Assembly (NCBI GenBank): GCA_000349905.1
Contig: KB722772.1
Location: forward strand, 1 to 64,000
DNA: 64,000 nucleotides
DNA from: Volvariella volvacea V23
Taxonomy: Eukaryota; Basidiomycota; Agaricomycetes; Agaricales; Pluteaceae
Reading direction: 5' to 3'
Shown here: one piece after another, positions 51,271-62,460 of the stretch
Layout: every line of letters begins with the position of its first letter
Position numbering within the stretch: position 1 is the first letter of the stretch
Position numbers and translations under genes: made by a program
Notes under the pieces: generated by a model
Told to the model about the DNA's origin: nothing
The model's database searches: none
What the model saw: only the letters and a program-made list of their open reading frames with translations

Positions 51271-53543
51271 ATGTCTACCTACGCTTTCCCCGTTGAGACC
51301 CTCTAGTAAGTGTCAATCACGATTTTCGCGTAGCACTAGGGAGCTCACCGGGACTCGACAGTGAAAACAAGTCTTTGCCCAACTCTATGGGTGTCAACCC
51401 CATCCCATCCTACCCTGACCTCTTGAACGGTACCAACTGCGCAAACCCAGCAGTTCCTAACTACAACCCCCCTAATGAGGTTGATGTCTTCATTCTCGGA
51501 GGTTCGTCGATTCACCATTTCTACATTCGGGTAACAATTCTAAGCATCGCACCAAATGAACAGCCGGCCCCGTCGGTCTCATGGTCGCTGCCAGCTTGAC
51601 CCGTCAAGGAATCAGCCTCCGCATCGTTGACAGGTCCCCTCATCCTTTGGTCTGCGGTCGTGCCGACTCCCTGCAACCCCGTACCATGGAAGTCTTCCAC
51701 TCTCTCGGTCTCTCTGAGGAAGTCTTCTCCCTCGGCAACCGAATTGAGCACACCGTCGTCTACAAGGATGGAAAGAAGGAGATCTTCGCCGAGTCCCACC
51801 AAACTCCTCCCAAGGAAGGTCGCTTCCAGGGCTTGAACAACGCCACCCAAACCGAAGTCGAGCACGTCCTCATCCGGTAAGTCTAATTCGAATCGGTGGT
51901 ATGATGATTGGATCTAATAATACTGGATAGTGATCTCGTCCGCCACGATATCCTCGTTGAGCGTCCATGCACTGCCACCTCATACCACTTTGACGAGAAC
52001 GCCGGACCTGAGGTCACCCACCCCATCACTATCAACCTCATCAACCAAGAGACCGGAAAGGAGGAGGTCGTCAAGGCCCGCTACTTGGTTGCCTCTGATG
52101 GTGCTCACTCCATGATCCGCAAGTCCCTCCCCATCCAATTCAATGGTATCAAGACCGACCTCCACTGGGGTATCGTTGACGCTGTCATCGACACTGACTT
52201 CCCCCACCGCTGGACTTTCGGGTAAGTGGATGCTCGAGACCCTTAGGTTGGGTGTTCTGACGCAATATGCAGTACCGTCATCAACTCTGAGCACGGTGGT
52301 TGCTTGATCATCCCCCGTGAGCGTGACATGGTCCGCCTCTACGCTCAACTCAAGCCTGAGCCCGGTCAGGAATTCGACCCCTCCAAGGTAAGAAGCATAT
52401 TCTACTACTTTGTCATGACAGATTTACTCAAAATTACCTACAGTGGGGCCCAGAGGAAGTCCTTGAGCAACTCAACAAGATCTACGCTCCCTACACCATG
52501 AGGTACGCCAGCCCTGTTGACTGGTTCGCAGTCTTGACCAGTACGTCGTCACCATTATCTTGACATTCCTGCATCTGACATCTGATCAACCAGTCAACGA
52601 GCGTGTCGCTTCTTCCTTCACCTACAAGGACCGCATCTTCTTGGCCGGTGACTCCTGCCACGTCCACTCCGCCAAGGGTGCCTTCGGTTTGAACACCGGT
52701 ACCATGGACGCCCACAACTTGGCCTGGAAGCTCGGTCTCCTCGTCAAGGGTGTCGCCCAGCCATCCCTCCTGAACACCTACGACGTCGAGCGCCGCGAGA
52801 ACGCCCTGCGCGCCGTCGCCACTTCCGCCCGCTACCTCCGCTTCGTCTCCAACTGCTCCTTCTCCAGCATCGACGGCACCGACAACGAGATGTCCCTCGA
52901 GGAGGCCCACATCGAAGTCGCAGAGGGCGAGGACCCACACGTCGCATTCTTCAAGCAGTTCGTCAAGGATAACGGCCGCTTCCTCATCGGCCTCGACGTC
53001 GACTACAGGAACAACGCGATCAATGTCCCCGTCCACCCCTCGATCAAGAACATCCGCGCCGGCTACCGCGCACCCGACCCACGCGTCTCCCTCTCCCGCG
53101 ACAACTCGTCCCGCCTCTACAACTCCTTTGGCCGCGTCGACCAGTTCAACCTCGTCGTGTTCGGATCTAACCTCCGCAACCCGGCCATCGTGCCCAAGCT
53201 CAAGCAGCTCGACAGCTACTTCGCCTCCCCCAACTCGTTCTACCAGAAGTACGCCCCCGCCGATCTCTGGAAGGTCGTCGTCGTCGCGCGCGATACGCCC
53301 TCTGCTGCTGAGAAGGACATCAAGAACTACCCCTGGTTGGCTGCCAACGCCCAGCTCGTCTTTGACGACCAGCTGCCTCTTGGTATCTTCGGTGGTGATG
53401 CACATGTTATCTACGGTGTTGACCACAATGAGGGTGCTTTGGTTGTTGTCCGACCTGATACTTGGATCGGAACTGGTGTTCCTCTCACTGAGGCTGCCTC
53501 TTTGGAGAGCTACTTCGACTCTTTCTTGACCACCAAGGCATAA
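51271..53543 (+). CDS. FAD-dependent phenol 2-monooxygenase
   Basis: Seven exons (51271-51305, 51362-51501, 51564-51876, 51931-52221, 52273-52387, 52444-52540, 52594-53543) give 646 aa. Motifs appear in order: FAD-binding GAGPVGLMVAASLTRQG (about 58), CGRADSLQPRTMEV, the DG motif YLVASDGAHSMIRKSL, HWGIVDAVIDTDFP, and the GD motif FLAGDSCHVHSAKGAFGLN (about 347). The last 200 residues form the thioredoxin-like C-terminal domain of phenol hydroxylases. The enzyme hydroxylates phenols ortho to give catechols using NADPH and O2. Codon use is strongly C-ending, which together with the TATA box suggests high expression. Its start is short and polar, so it is cytosolic. Confidence 0.93.
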
Positions 53544-54100
53544 GGTAGTTATTTAGATAGGGGGTTGCATAGCTAAAATTGGAGGCGGTTGACGCTTTTT
53601 CTCTTTTGTGTATTTGTGCATACTTGTACTGGAAGGGAAGAGGAGGAACTTGCTAGCTTTCTTGTATCATTCTTTCTCTCGGATTCGTGTTTCATTATAT
53701 AGAAAATGTCCAAGAACGATTTCCTTTTCTTGTGATACCGTTTGTGACAAAGGCTTTAGAGAGTAGTGGTTGCCTTGTATTGGGTACTACATTGCATGCA
53801 TGCTATCGCATTACATAACAAGACTCGTGTTATACTTTCGTTTTGGCTGTTTGAGTGAGTTGGTTGTGTGGTATTTCATTTCATTTGGAGAAAGACAAGA
53901 CATAGAATACCGTGGCATAAATATGGTTGGGAGATGACCACAGTGGCTGCTTGGGCTCAATGACTAAATCGGTTTCGTTACTCGAGCCGAGCGTGATACT
54001 CTGCTCTGCACGGTAAGGTTAGCAACAGCAAGTGACATCCTCTCCAGGACCTCGACTTCAGGTTTCAAAAATTAATGGGTGAGCACCAATGTCTCTAATC
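53544..54100. other. convergent 3' region
   Basis: 3' ends of the monooxygenase and the F-box gene face each other; nothing else is seen. Confidence 0.45.
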
Positions 54101-55511
54101 CTAGTCCTCTCCTCCTTCTGTCCTCAAACCATCCACAACCACATCCCAGTCCACATCTCCGCGGACTTCATCCAAATCATTTAACAGAAGAGTCTTTAGA
54201 CCCGAATAAGACGAGGCCCGGACTTCGCGACAGTGATCGCAGACACAGAGGTCTGTCCGCTTCTGAGTCTCCTCTGTGGTAATCGGGTTGACGTGATTAC
54301 CGAATGCTGGGTGTGAGAGAAAACATGAGAATGAGGCGACGTCCCCGATACAAATAGTGGTGATATATGGGACACTTCGAAGTATGTAAAGGGGTGCATA
54401 TACTTGAAAATCGCCTATATACTCTTTAGGCAAATTCTTGATTTCGACTGAATATACCTCAACGCTCAGAGATTGAACGAATGGAATAAAGGTCTGGAAG
54501 AAGAGTGGGAGGTTGTATATAGGCTTAGCGTTGACCGTAAGGGTGATGATGCCTGTTGCGTCTTCAAATTTGATGCAGGCTTCTCTCCAGCGATATACCA
54601 AGGAGAGGCGGTGTGGCCGCCGTGCAAGGGAGTGCGCGGGGTTGAAGGGAGCCGATGTGATTAGCTTTTTTAGTTCTTCGAAAAACCATGATGTTTGGTC
54701 ACTGGCAGCAGAATCTCCCCAGTAGACATCCACGTGCCGGAGTGAGGGAAGAGTCGAGAGAAGGAATAACGTCCAATCGGCATTGTATAATGTTAAATGC
54801 GATAGATTGGGTAATGTTGGTATTTCCCTCGAGTTGAGTGGCCCATGGGAAGACTTCATAGTAAGCCTGCGAACACAGATGCACCGCTTGAGCATGGCCA
54901 GCTCGTTTTCATGCCCAAGCGCCGTAAGGACAAGATCAGTAACCGTTGGAAGTTGTGCAGGAAGGAGTCGATCCCAATCGTCTGTTGTGTGCCCTGATAC
55001 TTCTAGGAGGCGGAGCTTTGGCATGACAATTGGCGATTTCACGTGGCGGTACCTCCGTTTGTATTGCTCGTAATGGACGAACCTCAAAACCTCGAGGTGA
55101 GGTGCGTATTTATCCTGCGCTTCCAGGAAATTTGTGTCAAAGGCACCCGGCCAGATGGTGAGCGAATGAACTCTATGCATATTGGCCAGTAACAGTTTCC
55201 CTATTTCCTGCCGGCTGTAATGCATATGGATGACACTGATATAGAGGCGATGATCTTTTGAACGCTCAAGGTAGGCGCTAAATCTCTCTGCTCGTATTGT
55301 GCAGATAAATTACTAGAGTACCAGCCAATTCAACGCTACATCCCTCCAGTAGCCGTGTACGTGTGTATCGGATCCACCGTTGGGCCATTCTGGGGAGAGT
55401 GGGATAAAGCGAAGAGTTATTTAGGAAGTGCTCGATTTCAGCAATAGCCTCGTCAAGAAGGATGCTGAGTATGGCCGTGATAAGTTCTGGGAGAAGCATT
55501 GAGATGGGCAT
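54101..55511 (-). CDS. F-box/LRR-like protein, possibly decaying
   Basis: Two exons (55511-55322, 55287-54101) give 458 aa from the internal start MPISMLLPEL. The rest is leucine-rich: HSLTIWPGAFD, LPTVTDLVLTALGHENEL, LPNLSHLTLYNADWTLFL, VQSLSVEVYSVEIKNL, and the end GLKTLLLNDLDEV. Only the start of an F-box (LLPELITAILSILLDE) is recognisable. Upstream, 55601-55533 encodes a coiled-coil leader (FEAEIAEIDAEIADLEAQL) that is common in this family, but it is cut by a TGA at 55530-55532. The intron would be only 34 nt. Either the shorter protein is used or the gene is a recent pseudogene. Confidence 0.55.
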
Positions 55512-55601
55512 GAATGAATTCCTCCGTCGTCATAATCGAACCAACTGTGCCTCCAAGTCGGCGATTTCAGCGTCGATCTCAGCTATTTCGGCTTCGAACA
55601 T

Positions 55602-56417
55602 CTGAATGAAATATGTTAGTAAATCATAAAATGTAATATCATTTGTGTTAACAGCGTACTTTAAAATTGGATGCAGCACAGATGAGAGTGGAGAAAAGAT
55701 GGAATCTGTTTGGTGATGCTAATTTCGGCCACAGCCCTAACGACAGCGCTTACACTCTACATGGCCCGATGCGACCGGACAAGAAGACAGCACGAATACA
55801 GCTCTAGTACCTGTCTCGTAACATTGCACTGCCCACACGCATATGAGAAGAGATAAGACGCTTAGCCTTAAAACCATTGGTACTATTCGTGCGAACGTAA
55901 AGGGAGGAGGATGTTGGCTGCATTCACGCGGCCTGATATCTCATACTGTATGAGATGAATTTACCTTTTCTGCACTTCTGCGCGTGAAGAAACGCACCTC
56001 TCGAGCGCTCAATAAAAGTGTTGGACCTGTCCAGTGAATATATGACCAATGCCGGACAGGTAGCATCGCTCCAATAGGCAGAGGTGCAGATTGGATCCAG
56101 TTCGGAAGGAGAGGGATGGCACAGTGCCTCAAGGATCTCACAAGCCAACAGTTGTGAATGACTGCGGACGAAAGATAGTTATACTTGACCTCATAGCCAA
56201 GGGGATAGGCGCGGAGTTTGAACTTTGGGGCTCGGAGGCGTGTGAGACCGGATCGGGCGGCGATTCGGAGTGCTCCCGGGACACCGCCGAATTCCACATC
56301 ATCATCGCGTACACCATCGACCACAACGAGCACGCTGGGGGAACCGTGCTAAAAGCCTGTAAGCAAGTCCCACGTCCGGACTATCTGGTTTCTTACTGCT
56401 TCATGGATCCTCAGAAC
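55602..56417. other. spacer and 5' region of the COPI zeta gene
   Basis: An open plus-strand frame runs into the COPI start codon from about 56091 but has no conserved content, so I read it as 5' UTR. Confidence 0.45.
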
Positions 56418-57242
56418 ATGAATCTGTCGCTATACAGTATCAACGCCTTCATCATCCTCGACACAGAAGGCCATCGCATCCTTGCAAAGTATTACAAGCC
56501 TAAAAGCCATCCAAATGGCGAGTCGAAGGCGTTCGCGACGATAAAGGAGCAGAAGGCGTTTGAGAAGGGGCTTTGGCAGAAGACTAAGAAACCTGGAGGT
56601 AGGTCTGTGTTATCACTTTGCTTCAAATCTCGCGTGGGTTGCCACGGCTGGTTGGGCAGGGTATTAGCAATTGACTGACCTAAAGGTTATCACGATCATC
56701 CTTCAGGTGATATCATCCTCTACGATGGACATCTCGCGGTATATCGCCATTCCCTGGACCTGATACTGTACTTCATCGCGGGCCCGACGGAGAACGAACT
56801 TATGCTCTCAAGTGCACTGAACTCCCTTACCGACGCATTCATAATGCTGCTGCGGAATCAATTGGAAAAGCGAGCCGTGCTGGAGAATCTAGATCTGGTT
56901 TTGCTATGCCTAGATGAGACTATAGATGACGGGTGAGTGATTACTCTCTTTATTCTGTCCATGCCTTGTCGTAATCTCACGTTGACTTTCAATATCCTCG
57001 TTGTCATTTCGAATCCCCCATCTATTTTCGTTCACCATCACCTGCACTTCCCCGTTCAATCTGAATCTATTTCTGACTTGCGGGGATATAGAATAATTGT
57101 AGATACGGATGCCGCAGCTATCGCCTCACGAGTAAGCCGACCCCGACCAGATACCACCGAAATCGTCATCAACGAGCAAACGATTATGAGCGCATATCAA
57201 ACAGTCAAAGAGAAAATGCAGCAACGAATTGGCCAGCTCTGA
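56418..57242 (+). CDS. RET3: coatomer (COPI) zeta subunit
   Basis: Three exons (56418-56598, 56707-56932, 57092-57242) encode 185 aa. The start MNLSLYSINAFIILDTEG is the conserved N terminus, followed by ILAKYYKPKSHPNG, KAFEKGLWQKTKKPGGDII, YRHSLDLILYFIAG and LLCLDETIDDG, then a C terminus ending QRIGQL. This is the longin-like small subunit of the coatomer, acting on Golgi-to-ER and intra-Golgi vesicles. Family length and block order match. The second intron (159 nt) is longer than usual here. It is a housekeeping gene between F-box copies. Confidence 0.95.
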
Positions 57243-57676
57243 TCGCTTTCGCCCATCCGCCCATTGCTTCACCGTCATTACCTCCTCGACATCTCCCCTT
57301 GCATATGGATGTTCTTGCAACTGCGCTCCGGTGTTGGTCCTGTATCTTAATTCTACGAAATTCAGTTTGTATTTCGCGCTGCGATCGATATGACGAAATT
57401 CTCAGTAAAGAGTGTAAACGCATACCTATAGACCTGTTGGACGAAGTGGGAGCATGTCGCCCCATATTGGTATTAAAAGTACGAATACATCTGCATAAGT
57501 CCATCCGTATACAGAAAATGCCTTTTACTGAATTAGGCGATCCACTCATGCAGCTGGACGCTGTTCGAGCCTCAGTATCCCGTACATAACTCTGCCATTC
57601 TCTGTCGACGTCCCAGCTGAGTGGGCGACACTCAGGGTATCCGTTCTAGCAACCTACATCTGATACAATCTCCAAT
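57243..57676. other. spacer before the retrotransposed insert
   Basis: 3' flank of the COPI gene; no gene seen. Confidence 0.45.
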
Positions 57677-57691
57677 CAACCCTCGTCTGAA
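57677..57691 (+). repeat. target-site duplication, left copy
   Basis: CAACCCTCGTCTGAA, identical to 58199-58213 and flanking the insert between them. Confidence 0.75.
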
Positions 57692-58198
57692 TCCGCCCCG
57701 CCCCATATCTCGCGCGACTCACCTTTTAGGGAGGCCTCTGACTGGCTGGGGTAAGGGGGGGGGGGACAACGGCGGCTGCGAAGCTGCTAGCATCACCCTT
57801 CGGGGACCGCGGATTACTCCGAGGGCTCTGTGGACTCTCTCCCCCCTGGCCACGTTACGCCGCCCGTGTAGAGCCTGTTACTCAATTAGGGAGGCCTTAA
57901 GCCGTTTCATTGTGCTCTCGCCCGGTTCAACCCCGGCATTCGCTTTCTTTTACGTAGTCTGATTACTTACGAGTAGTCTACGACCGTCCGTCGAGGCCAT
58001 GCCGTCTGTCGGCGGGGACTAGTCCTGACGCTGGGTCCCTCATAACGATACCCATTCCCCCCACTTCCTTTCCTCCATTTCACGTCCCCCGAGCCTGGTT
58101 TTTTCTTTTATTATTAGGTACCTCGGTCTCGTCTCGCCACTGTACTTAGGTAGCCCGGCCCGTTTCACGACAGCCGCAATAGATGTTAAAAAAAAAAA
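57692..58198 (+). mobile_element. SINE-like retrotransposed insert with poly(A) tail
   Basis: About 507 bp lies between two identical 15-bp direct repeats and ends in A11 (58188-58198) immediately before the right repeat, the hallmark of a non-LTR-mediated insertion. It encodes no protein and looks richer in G+C than its surroundings, with a run of G at about 57755. A pol III-like pair is present: an A-box-like TTACTCAATTAGG (about 57878-57890) and a B-box-like GGTTCAACCCC (57924-57934). TTAGGGAGGCCT occurs twice (57726-57737 and 57886-57897), suggesting a dimeric make-up. The A box is far from the 5' end, so a processed transcript of another kind is also possible. Confidence 0.6.
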
Positions 58199-58213
58199 CA
58201 ACCCTCGTCTGAA
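58199..58213 (+). repeat. target-site duplication, right copy
   Basis: CAACCCTCGTCTGAA, directly after the poly(A) tract. Confidence 0.75.
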
Positions 58214-58335
58214 GCACTCACCGGTAATGAGGGATAATACTAACTCGGCCTGCCCTTAAGGGTACACTACATGCGTCCATGAACATGAGAAAGCGCGAGA
58301 ACACTTTACATCGAGGCAACGTACACAACCACTTC

Positions 58336-59691
58336 CTACATCTCTAACTCGTAAAACGTGCAACTGATGCTCCTCGAGGGATCATCACATTCAGCGAGAA
58401 TTTGGATATCCCGCGCATAATCATGATTCTCTGTCCTCTCCATCTGGACTTTTGCAACTACCATACTATCCGTTTCTGTAGCTCGCGACCTGATACAATT
58501 CCCGATTAACCCATCCCGGCTTGTCTTACATCGGAATAACTCCAGGCGCTTCAGTCGGGAGCATGCACCCTGCCCGTCCTCTGAAAGCGTGAGGGCTTGT
58601 ATTGTGTTGTCCCCGATCAAACCCCTTAAGCGCAACTCCTCCAAGGATGCCAAACGAGCAGAACAGAGTCCACCTGCGAGCTTGTAGTCGGGAATATGGA
58701 AGTCGTTCAAAGACAGACCCTTGAGATTACAACCTGACCGAGAAAGGAATGTGTCTAGGTCGTCAAGGTTGAGTCCCATCGGATCAAATTCGCTGTGAGA
58801 TATGTGGAGATGTTCTAGTGACGGTGCTTGGATGATCCGAAGGAAAGAGTTGGTGCGACTCCCAGAACCGAGGTTGGGGTATAGTGTGAGGAGTTTGGGG
58901 AGTAGTATTAGCGTTTCGCTAGTTTCATGACCTCCGCTTAGTGAAGCCCAAAGTTCAGTCAGGTTTGGCGACTTCCGTAAAATGTCCCTCAAAAGATTTG
59001 GCTCTAGAGGTGGGAGGAGCAGATGTGTGATACTGTTCCATTGAGGAGCTGGGTATCTCAATATCATGGGATTGAGGACACGGAGTTCCACGAGAGCTTG
59101 GGCAGACTGAAGGGTGTTCCACACGTCCAAAGGGCCACTGAGGCTCCAGACTGAACGGAAATGAAGAGTTGCGGAGATCAAGCTGGTTGAAGAATTGAGG
59201 GGAATGGCCGAAAAGGACTTGCAGTGGTCGGGCACATGAAAAGTAAAGTTAATAGTTCTCCATCTTGAGATATTATCCACGAAGAGTTTCGTTAATCTCA
59301 ACACCTTTTGTGTTATTGACGACTCGATGGAGGCTGGAGAAGTGTAGGTGATGTCGAGTGGGCATGAATTGCCGCTGCGTGCTAGGTATAGCTGAACGTG
59401 CTGGAACGTATTTTCGCTAGCGCCTGTGGCTTTGATTATTGACCACAGCGTAGGTTCCGCGAGAGCGACACGACGCCAATGTTGGCAGATGTGTGTTAAC
59501 ATAGTCGGAGAGAAATCGGGTGATTCCACGTAACCCATTCGAGAGCGTCGTAAGAAATCCTCCCAGGTGGATCGCCTCTGAATAGCATGCTTGAAGACTC
59601 GACACAGGACCTCGACTGGCAATTCATTGATGGGGAAGTACTGTAACTGATGGGATTGGCCTAAGTCCGCCAAAGAACTTGAAGCGGCCAT
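58336..59691 (-). CDS. F-box/LRR protein (duplicate A)
   Basis: One uninterrupted exon of 451 codons. An F-box lies at about 20-95 (FPINELPVEVLCRVFKHAIQ, then LTHICQHWRRVALAEPTLWS). Leucine-rich repeats follow (SITHLLLPPLEPNLLRDIL, LEHLHISHSEFDPMGLNL, LKGLSLNDFHIPDYKL, LEELRLRGLIGDNTIQ). The tail DPSRSISCTFYEL is shared with duplicate B. It probably acts as an SCF ubiquitin-ligase adaptor with unknown target. The lack of introns is unlike the other genes here. Its neighbour on the opposite strand is a related broken gene. Confidence 0.85.
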   Translation of the reverse strand: MAASSSLADLGQSHQLQYFPINELPVEVLCRVFKHAIQRRSTWEDFLRRSRMGYVESPDFSPTMLTHICQHWRRVALAEPTLWSIIKATGASENTFQHVQLYLARSGNSCPLDITYTSPASIESSITQKVLRLTKLFVDNISRWRTINFTFHVPDHCKSFSAIPLNSSTSLISATLHFRSVWSLSGPLDVWNTLQSAQALVELRVLNPMILRYPAPQWNSITHLLLPPLEPNLLRDILRKSPNLTELWASLSGGHETSETLILLPKLLTLYPNLGSGSRTNSFLRIIQAPSLEHLHISHSEFDPMGLNLDDLDTFLSRSGCNLKGLSLNDFHIPDYKLAGGLCSARLASLEELRLRGLIGDNTIQALTLSEDGQGACSRLKRLELFRCKTSRDGLIGNCIRSRATETDSMVVAKVQMERTENHDYARDIQILAECDDPSRSISCTFYELEM

Positions 59692-59974
59692 TTGACTGAT
59701 CTAAACGTGCTGTTAGAAACTTCACAGCTCTACTTGACAGATATGACAAACCGCTCAGATGTCCTTCTCTTGAAGCGCAGCCGTCTACAGGTCCGCCTCA
59801 CGGATGTCGGTGGAGGGCAAAGGGTATTCTTGCAACTGGACGGCGTACAACGGCCGCACAAAAACACAACCAAATAATCCACCCAAGCGCCCAAAGGATT
59901 GACAAGAACACGTTATACCATTATCCCATCCTGCAGCCTGTGCTGACCCTGTAATCAAAAATTAACGAAAAAAT
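59692..59974. other. spacer upstream of F-box duplicate A
   Basis: Short spacer between divergent F-box sequences; no element recognised. Confidence 0.4.
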
Positions 59975-60590
59975 GCATTAGCACCACTCTTGACACCTCC
60001 ACCTAAAATCATTCGCAAAATCTTAACACACATCGCTGACGACCGCATAGCCACCGTGTATTTCTTGGCACATTCGCCTGGGTTCTGGTTCTGTGCTCAG
60101 TGGAGGGATGTCGCATTGGGACACTCGGCTTTAGGAAATTACATTTGGTCTACAAGCCTTCAATGGTTCAGGGAATTCCTATCGCGCTCCAAAGGCCAAA
60201 GGCAGATCACCGCATATCGATACTCGACCTGGGAATGTGAGCGAGGACTGCGAAAAAATGTTGCGGCTCATCGCCGCTGACATGTATAAATTTCGTTTGC
60301 TGCACATTCAGCCCCAATAAACTCTCAGCAGACTCCTCTTGCCACACAATGTACCCGCTCTTCAGTTAGAAATTCTGAGGTGTTCCAATCCAGGCCTCAA
60401 TCATTTTACCGCTACATCCAGCCCCACTGAAGCCAATTTCATACCAGACTCCGCAGATTGTACATTACCGAGTGTTCAGCGGACCAATAAGAGTGTCTCA
60501 TTCCTTCATATCTTCTATCCTCACCACCCTCGGCCTTCGAGAAGTCTTCCCTTCCACCTCACGAGTCAAGGTTAGTGGATTCTTCTGGCC
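59975..60590 (+). pseudogene. broken F-box-like gene (unit A)
   Basis: The plus strand reads PPKIIRKILTHIADDRIATV and CAQWRDVALGHSALGNYIW, an F-box-like start without an ATG, then reaches a stop at 60278-60280. Further on, another frame reads LPHNVPALQLEILRCSNPG, a leucine-rich repeat. Frames do not join. A homologous relic sits in the same position next to duplicate B. Confidence 0.5.
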
Positions 60591-60837
60591 CATTACGGAT
60601 CAGAAAATGGAATCAGTTATATCGGCGTCAGCAACACTGTTGAATCCATTCAGGAGTATAGACAGCACAACCACAAAACATCACCCCCATCATTTCGCTC
60701 TCATTTAGGATCGAGGCTCTCTCAGCATCAAAGCGAAAGGTCCAGCCGATGAAAACCTCATCGTGTTCCGTATCCAACTGAATGATCTTTTCTCTGTATA
60801 GGTATTGCTATTCTATGCAGGTGAGGCATCTTGGCCC

Positions 60838-62178
60838 TCAATAAAGTTCATATGAAATGCTTCTCGAGGGAGTGTCGCACTGTTTAATGACTTGTATATC
60901 CTGCACGTATTTATGCGTTCCCTTGTCCAATTGAATTTTTGCCACCACCAATCCACTGGGTCTAGCTACCCGCGACTTGATGCAATCCCCGACTAATCCA
61001 TCCCTTGAAGTCATGCAGCGAAACAGCTCCATGTGCCTCAATCGAGGACACACACCGTTCCCATCCTCTGCGAGAGTAAGTGTCCGTACTGTTTTATCAC
61101 TTATCATTGCCCTCAAGCGTAACTCTTCCAAAGATTGCAGATCGATCGAGCGGAGCCCACGGGCTAATATATGGTCAGGGATGTCGATATCGCTCAGTAA
61201 CAGGCTCTTGAGATTGCAACCAGAGTATGAGAGGAAGTCGTGTAGATTATCGAGATTGAATACCCCTGGAAAGAGGTCGTGGTTGTTGACGTTAAGATGC
61301 TCTAGTAACGGTGCTTTGATAATCCCGAGGAGTGAACTAGTACCGCCCACAGCGTCTGGATCAGGATATAGCGTGAGGAGTTTGGGGAGTAGTATTGAAG
61401 CTTCGTTGGATGTACAATCTTCGTTGTCTTCAATAAGCGAAGCGTAGAGTTCTGTCAGGTTTGATGACTGTCGTAGGATACCCTTCAATAAATTTGCCTC
61501 CATAGGCGAGAGGAATAGGCGAGTGACACGATCCCAAGGAGGAGCTAGGCATCCGAGTAGCGTCGGGCAAAGTACACAGAGTTCCGTGAGCGCCGGGGCT
61601 GATCGAAGAATATTCCATGCGTTCAAACGACTATTGAGCCCCCTTGATTGAAAGTTGAAGGTTGCAGCGATCAAGTTGGCTGTAGAATTAGGTGGGATAT
61701 TGGAAAAGAAGTTGCATTGTTCAGGTGAAACGAAAGAAAAGTTGATTCTCCTCCATCTTGAGATATTATGGACGAAGATTTTCATCAGCTCCTCCAATCT
61801 CTGTGTTGATAATACGGAGGACAGTGCAGATATGGCCATATATGTAATATCGAGTAGACATGAGCTGCCACTGCGCGCTAGGTAGAGTTGAACACGCTGG
61901 AATGTGCTCTCGCTGACACCTGTGGCTTCAATTGTTGACCATAGCGTAGGTTCGGCGATAGCGACCCGACGCCAATGACGGCATACGTGTGTTACCGCAA
62001 TCGGAGAAAAATCGCGTAGATCCAAAGAGCTCATACGAGAGCGATATAAGAATTCATCCCAATGAGAGTTTTCCTGAGTGGCTTGCTTGAAGATACGGCA
62101 TAGGACCTCGACTGGTAACTTATTGATGGGGAAGTACTGTGGTTGAGGGGAATGAACCGAGCCCACCGGCGAGGCCAT
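60838..62178 (-). CDS. F-box/LRR protein (duplicate B)
   Basis: One exon, 446 codons. It is a clear paralogue of duplicate A along its whole length: FPINKLPVEVLCRIFKQATQ, VTHVCRHWRRVAIAEPTLWS, VTRLFLSPMEANLLKGIL, LKSLLLSDIDIPDHIL, LEELRLRAMISDKTVR, and the tail DTPSRSISYELY. By eye well over half the residues agree. Two extended frames, intact motifs and equal length indicate that both copies are under selection or were duplicated recently. Predicted role as for duplicate A. Confidence 0.85.
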   Translation of the reverse strand: MASPVGSVHSPQPQYFPINKLPVEVLCRIFKQATQENSHWDEFLYRSRMSSLDLRDFSPIAVTHVCRHWRRVAIAEPTLWSTIEATGVSESTFQRVQLYLARSGSSCLLDITYMAISALSSVLSTQRLEELMKIFVHNISRWRRINFSFVSPEQCNFFSNIPPNSTANLIAATFNFQSRGLNSRLNAWNILRSAPALTELCVLCPTLLGCLAPPWDRVTRLFLSPMEANLLKGILRQSSNLTELYASLIEDNEDCTSNEASILLPKLLTLYPDPDAVGGTSSLLGIIKAPLLEHLNVNNHDLFPGVFNLDNLHDFLSYSGCNLKSLLLSDIDIPDHILARGLRSIDLQSLEELRLRAMISDKTVRTLTLAEDGNGVCPRLRHMELFRCMTSRDGLVGDCIKSRVARPSGLVVAKIQLDKGTHKYVQDIQVIKQCDTPSRSISYELY

Positions 62179-62460
62179 TGGACTGATCTGAATGTATTTT
62201 TAGATACTTTGAGGTTAATTCTACTTGAAAGCATGATAGACCACTTTAATACCGTTTTTTCTCGGGTTGCTATTAGGTCGCTATGGATGTTGGTCAGATG
62301 TTGGTCAGAAAAGAGCTGCATAAAAACAAGTGCAAATAGTCCCCCTTTTTTTCGGACAAAGCCAGAGTCAGACCTCATCAGCACGCGTCAAAAGGGTTGT
62401 TTGGAGATTACTAGCTCAAGTTGGATAGGGATACAAAATCGACGAAGCCAAAATGCGTTG

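Noticed and set aside
52491..53426. A 311-codon open frame on the minus strand
   Set aside because: It lies exactly antisense to the last exon of the phenol monooxygenase and arises from its strongly biased codon use; no start context, splice sites or domain support it.
56091..56417. N-terminal extension of the COPI zeta protein
   Set aside because: Coatomer zeta begins at MNLSLYS in the family; the upstream frame is unrelated and open by chance.
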